A DNA stretch of 6,157 nucleotides, from assembly GCA_025966355.1 (NCBI GenBank), contig JAICWZ010000121.1, positions 1-6,157 of the forward strand, in the 5' to 3' direction. Shown here piece after piece: positions 5,423 to 6,157 of the stretch. The notes beneath the pieces are model-generated. The model ran no database searches. It saw only the letters and a program-made list of their open reading frames with translations, and was not told the origin of the DNA. Positions within the stretch are counted from its first letter, which is position 1. Each line of letters begins with the position of its first letter. The position numbers were made by a program, and so were the translations under genes. Source of the DNA: Thermomicrobiaceae bacterium (GTDB lineage: Bacteria > Chloroflexota > Chloroflexia > Thermomicrobiales > Thermomicrobiaceae).

Positions 5423-6046
5423 TCAGCTACACGTCGGCAACTCTAGTATGCAGCTGATCCACAGCAGGAACAATCCCCTAATGGTCCACCGGCTATAATG
5501 GTTCAAAGATACTATAGAAATATAGTTTTGCGACTAGACACTTATTAGAATTATATCGTTCTTTTATGTTCTCGCGAGGAATTTGTTTCGAACGAGGTAA
5601 GCACCCGGCCATCGAATGGCGATCATCCTATACGCCGGCGCTCCCAGACGATTCCCGCACGCGATCTCGATGCTCGGCCAGATACTGCCTGAGTTTCGCG
5701 GCAAGCGGTTCCCGCTTAATCGGCATTGTCTCCCGTCGAGCCTGGAGACTCAGATTGTCATCCGTGTAGCAGAGTGGCGGGAAGATGAGCGCGTCGCGCA
5801 TCCTGGCGACCGCTGAGTCCGCTGGGGTAACAGGTGGGATCCCGGGCCGAATCGTGACTGAGTTGGAGAGGCAAGAAGCCCATGACGGCCACAACTCCGC
5901 ACCGATCATGCTGATGGACGGCAGCAATATGCACGTCCATCAGCATGCGATGTCAACGCGACGCCACCCGCTCTGAGAAGTCACCAATCACTTCTATGGT
6001 CACCTCGTCATGTATCCGCGAATGGCCAAAGTTTTGCGCGCAGCCT
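5423..6046. other. Intergenic region without a convincing gene; AT-rich island and inverted repeats
   Basis: No recognisable protein or RNA gene is seen. Bases 5491-5570 are AT-rich (22 of 80 are G or C) in an otherwise GC-rich window. They contain TATAAT on each strand (5494-5499 plus, 5550-5555 minus) and the palindrome ACTATA-GAAA-TATAGT (5511-5526), but no matched -35 boxes. Short frames at 5560-5980 overlap on both strands and show no domain; the least unlikely is a 32-codon frame on the minus strand, 5628-5726. A 14-bp inverted repeat lies at 5907-5947 and a 6-bp one at 5976-5995 (AGAAGT/ACTTCT, 8-base loop). Confidence 0.5.
5907..5947. repeat. 14-bp perfect inverted repeat with 13-base spacer
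   Basis: CATGCTGATGGACG (5907-5920) is the exact reverse complement of CGTCCATCAGCATG (5934-5947). The 13-base spacer itself contains GCA...TGC, allowing a small inner pairing. There is no T-run on either side, so a standard terminator is unlikely. It could be a large operator, an RNA hairpin or a mobile-element remnant. It lies 100 bases past the end of the transporter gene at the right edge. Confidence 0.6.
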
Positions 6047-6157
6047 TTAGTCAGCGCTGGTAGCGGCCGGCACGCGCTCGATGGCGGCCGACGGTTTCAC
6101 GCGGAGCAGGCGCGCCAGTGGCGTCGGCATCCACCAGTTCCATTTGCCCATGAGCGA
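6047..6157 (-). CDS. C-terminal tail of an MMPL-family (RND superfamily) transporter, partial
   Basis: On the minus strand a frame runs in from the window edge for 36 codons to a TAA (6047-6049). The peptide begins SLMGKWNWWMPTPLARLLRV and ends in a polar, Ala-rich tail. An L-G-(K/R)-W-N-W-W-(L/M)-P motif right after the last transmembrane helix, near the C-terminus, is characteristic of MMPL/RND-type membrane proteins, which export lipids or other envelope components. Here only the cytosolic end is visible, so neither the substrate nor an intact upstream part can be judged. The identification rests on one short motif and is therefore moderate. The 8-base palindrome TGCGCGCA (6035-6042) follows the stop closely. 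Confidence 0.66.
   Translation of the reverse strand, partial: SLMGKWNWWMPTPLARLLRVKPSAAIERVPAATSAD

Noticed and set aside
5785..5976. 63-aa plus-strand frame with a His/Met-rich end (MHVHQHAMSTRRH) that might suggest metal binding
   Set aside because: The His/Met run is the translation of the 14-bp inverted repeat. There is no domain, and overlapping frames on the other strand are equally open.

Overview
The window looks like chromosomal DNA of a high-GC, probably monoderm bacterium. My best guess is Chloroflexota, perhaps near Thermomicrobia. The reasons are a sortase with a long Pro/Thr/Ala linker, a DUF3494 protein with TTP repeats, a Trp-rich secreted-type domain ending in GCWxVTG, and a cluster of REP-like palindromes. 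This placement is inference; there is no rRNA or taxonomic marker here.

Layout. Bases 2-658 (+) hold the 3' part of a conserved Trp-rich protein of unknown function. Bases 659-1211 are non-coding and contain at least seven short stem-loops, including a perfect 20-bp palindrome at 1163-1182. Next come a divergent pair: an aminoglycoside-phosphotransferase-like kinase (1212-2141, -) and a DedA/VTT membrane protein (2267-2935, +), separated by a 125-bp promoter-bearing gap. DedA converges on a two-gene cell-surface module on the minus strand. That module is a DUF3494 (ice-binding-fold) protein (4011-5279), followed by a class F-like sortase (3029-3910). Bases 5280-6046 are non-coding or unassigned; they include an AT-rich island and a 14-bp perfect inverted repeat. 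The right edge carries the last 36 codons of an MMPL-type transporter (6047-6157, -).

How the genes work together. The strongest biological story is the sortase module. The DUF3494 protein has a signal peptide, the DUF3494 domain, a TTP-repeat and Ser/Thr/Gly-rich stalk, an LPxTG-like FPNTG motif, a hydrophobic segment and a basic tail. It therefore has the full layout of a sortase substrate. The enzyme, with catalytic His, Cys and Arg all visible, is the next gene downstream on the same strand. A very stable stem-loop (13 bp perfect, 18 of 19 bp overall) lies between them, directly before the sortase ribosome-binding site, and could set the substrate-to-enzyme ratio. DedA-family proteins recycle undecaprenyl phosphate or move other lipids, so several genes here concern the envelope, but no functional link between DedA and the sortase module can be shown from sequence alone.
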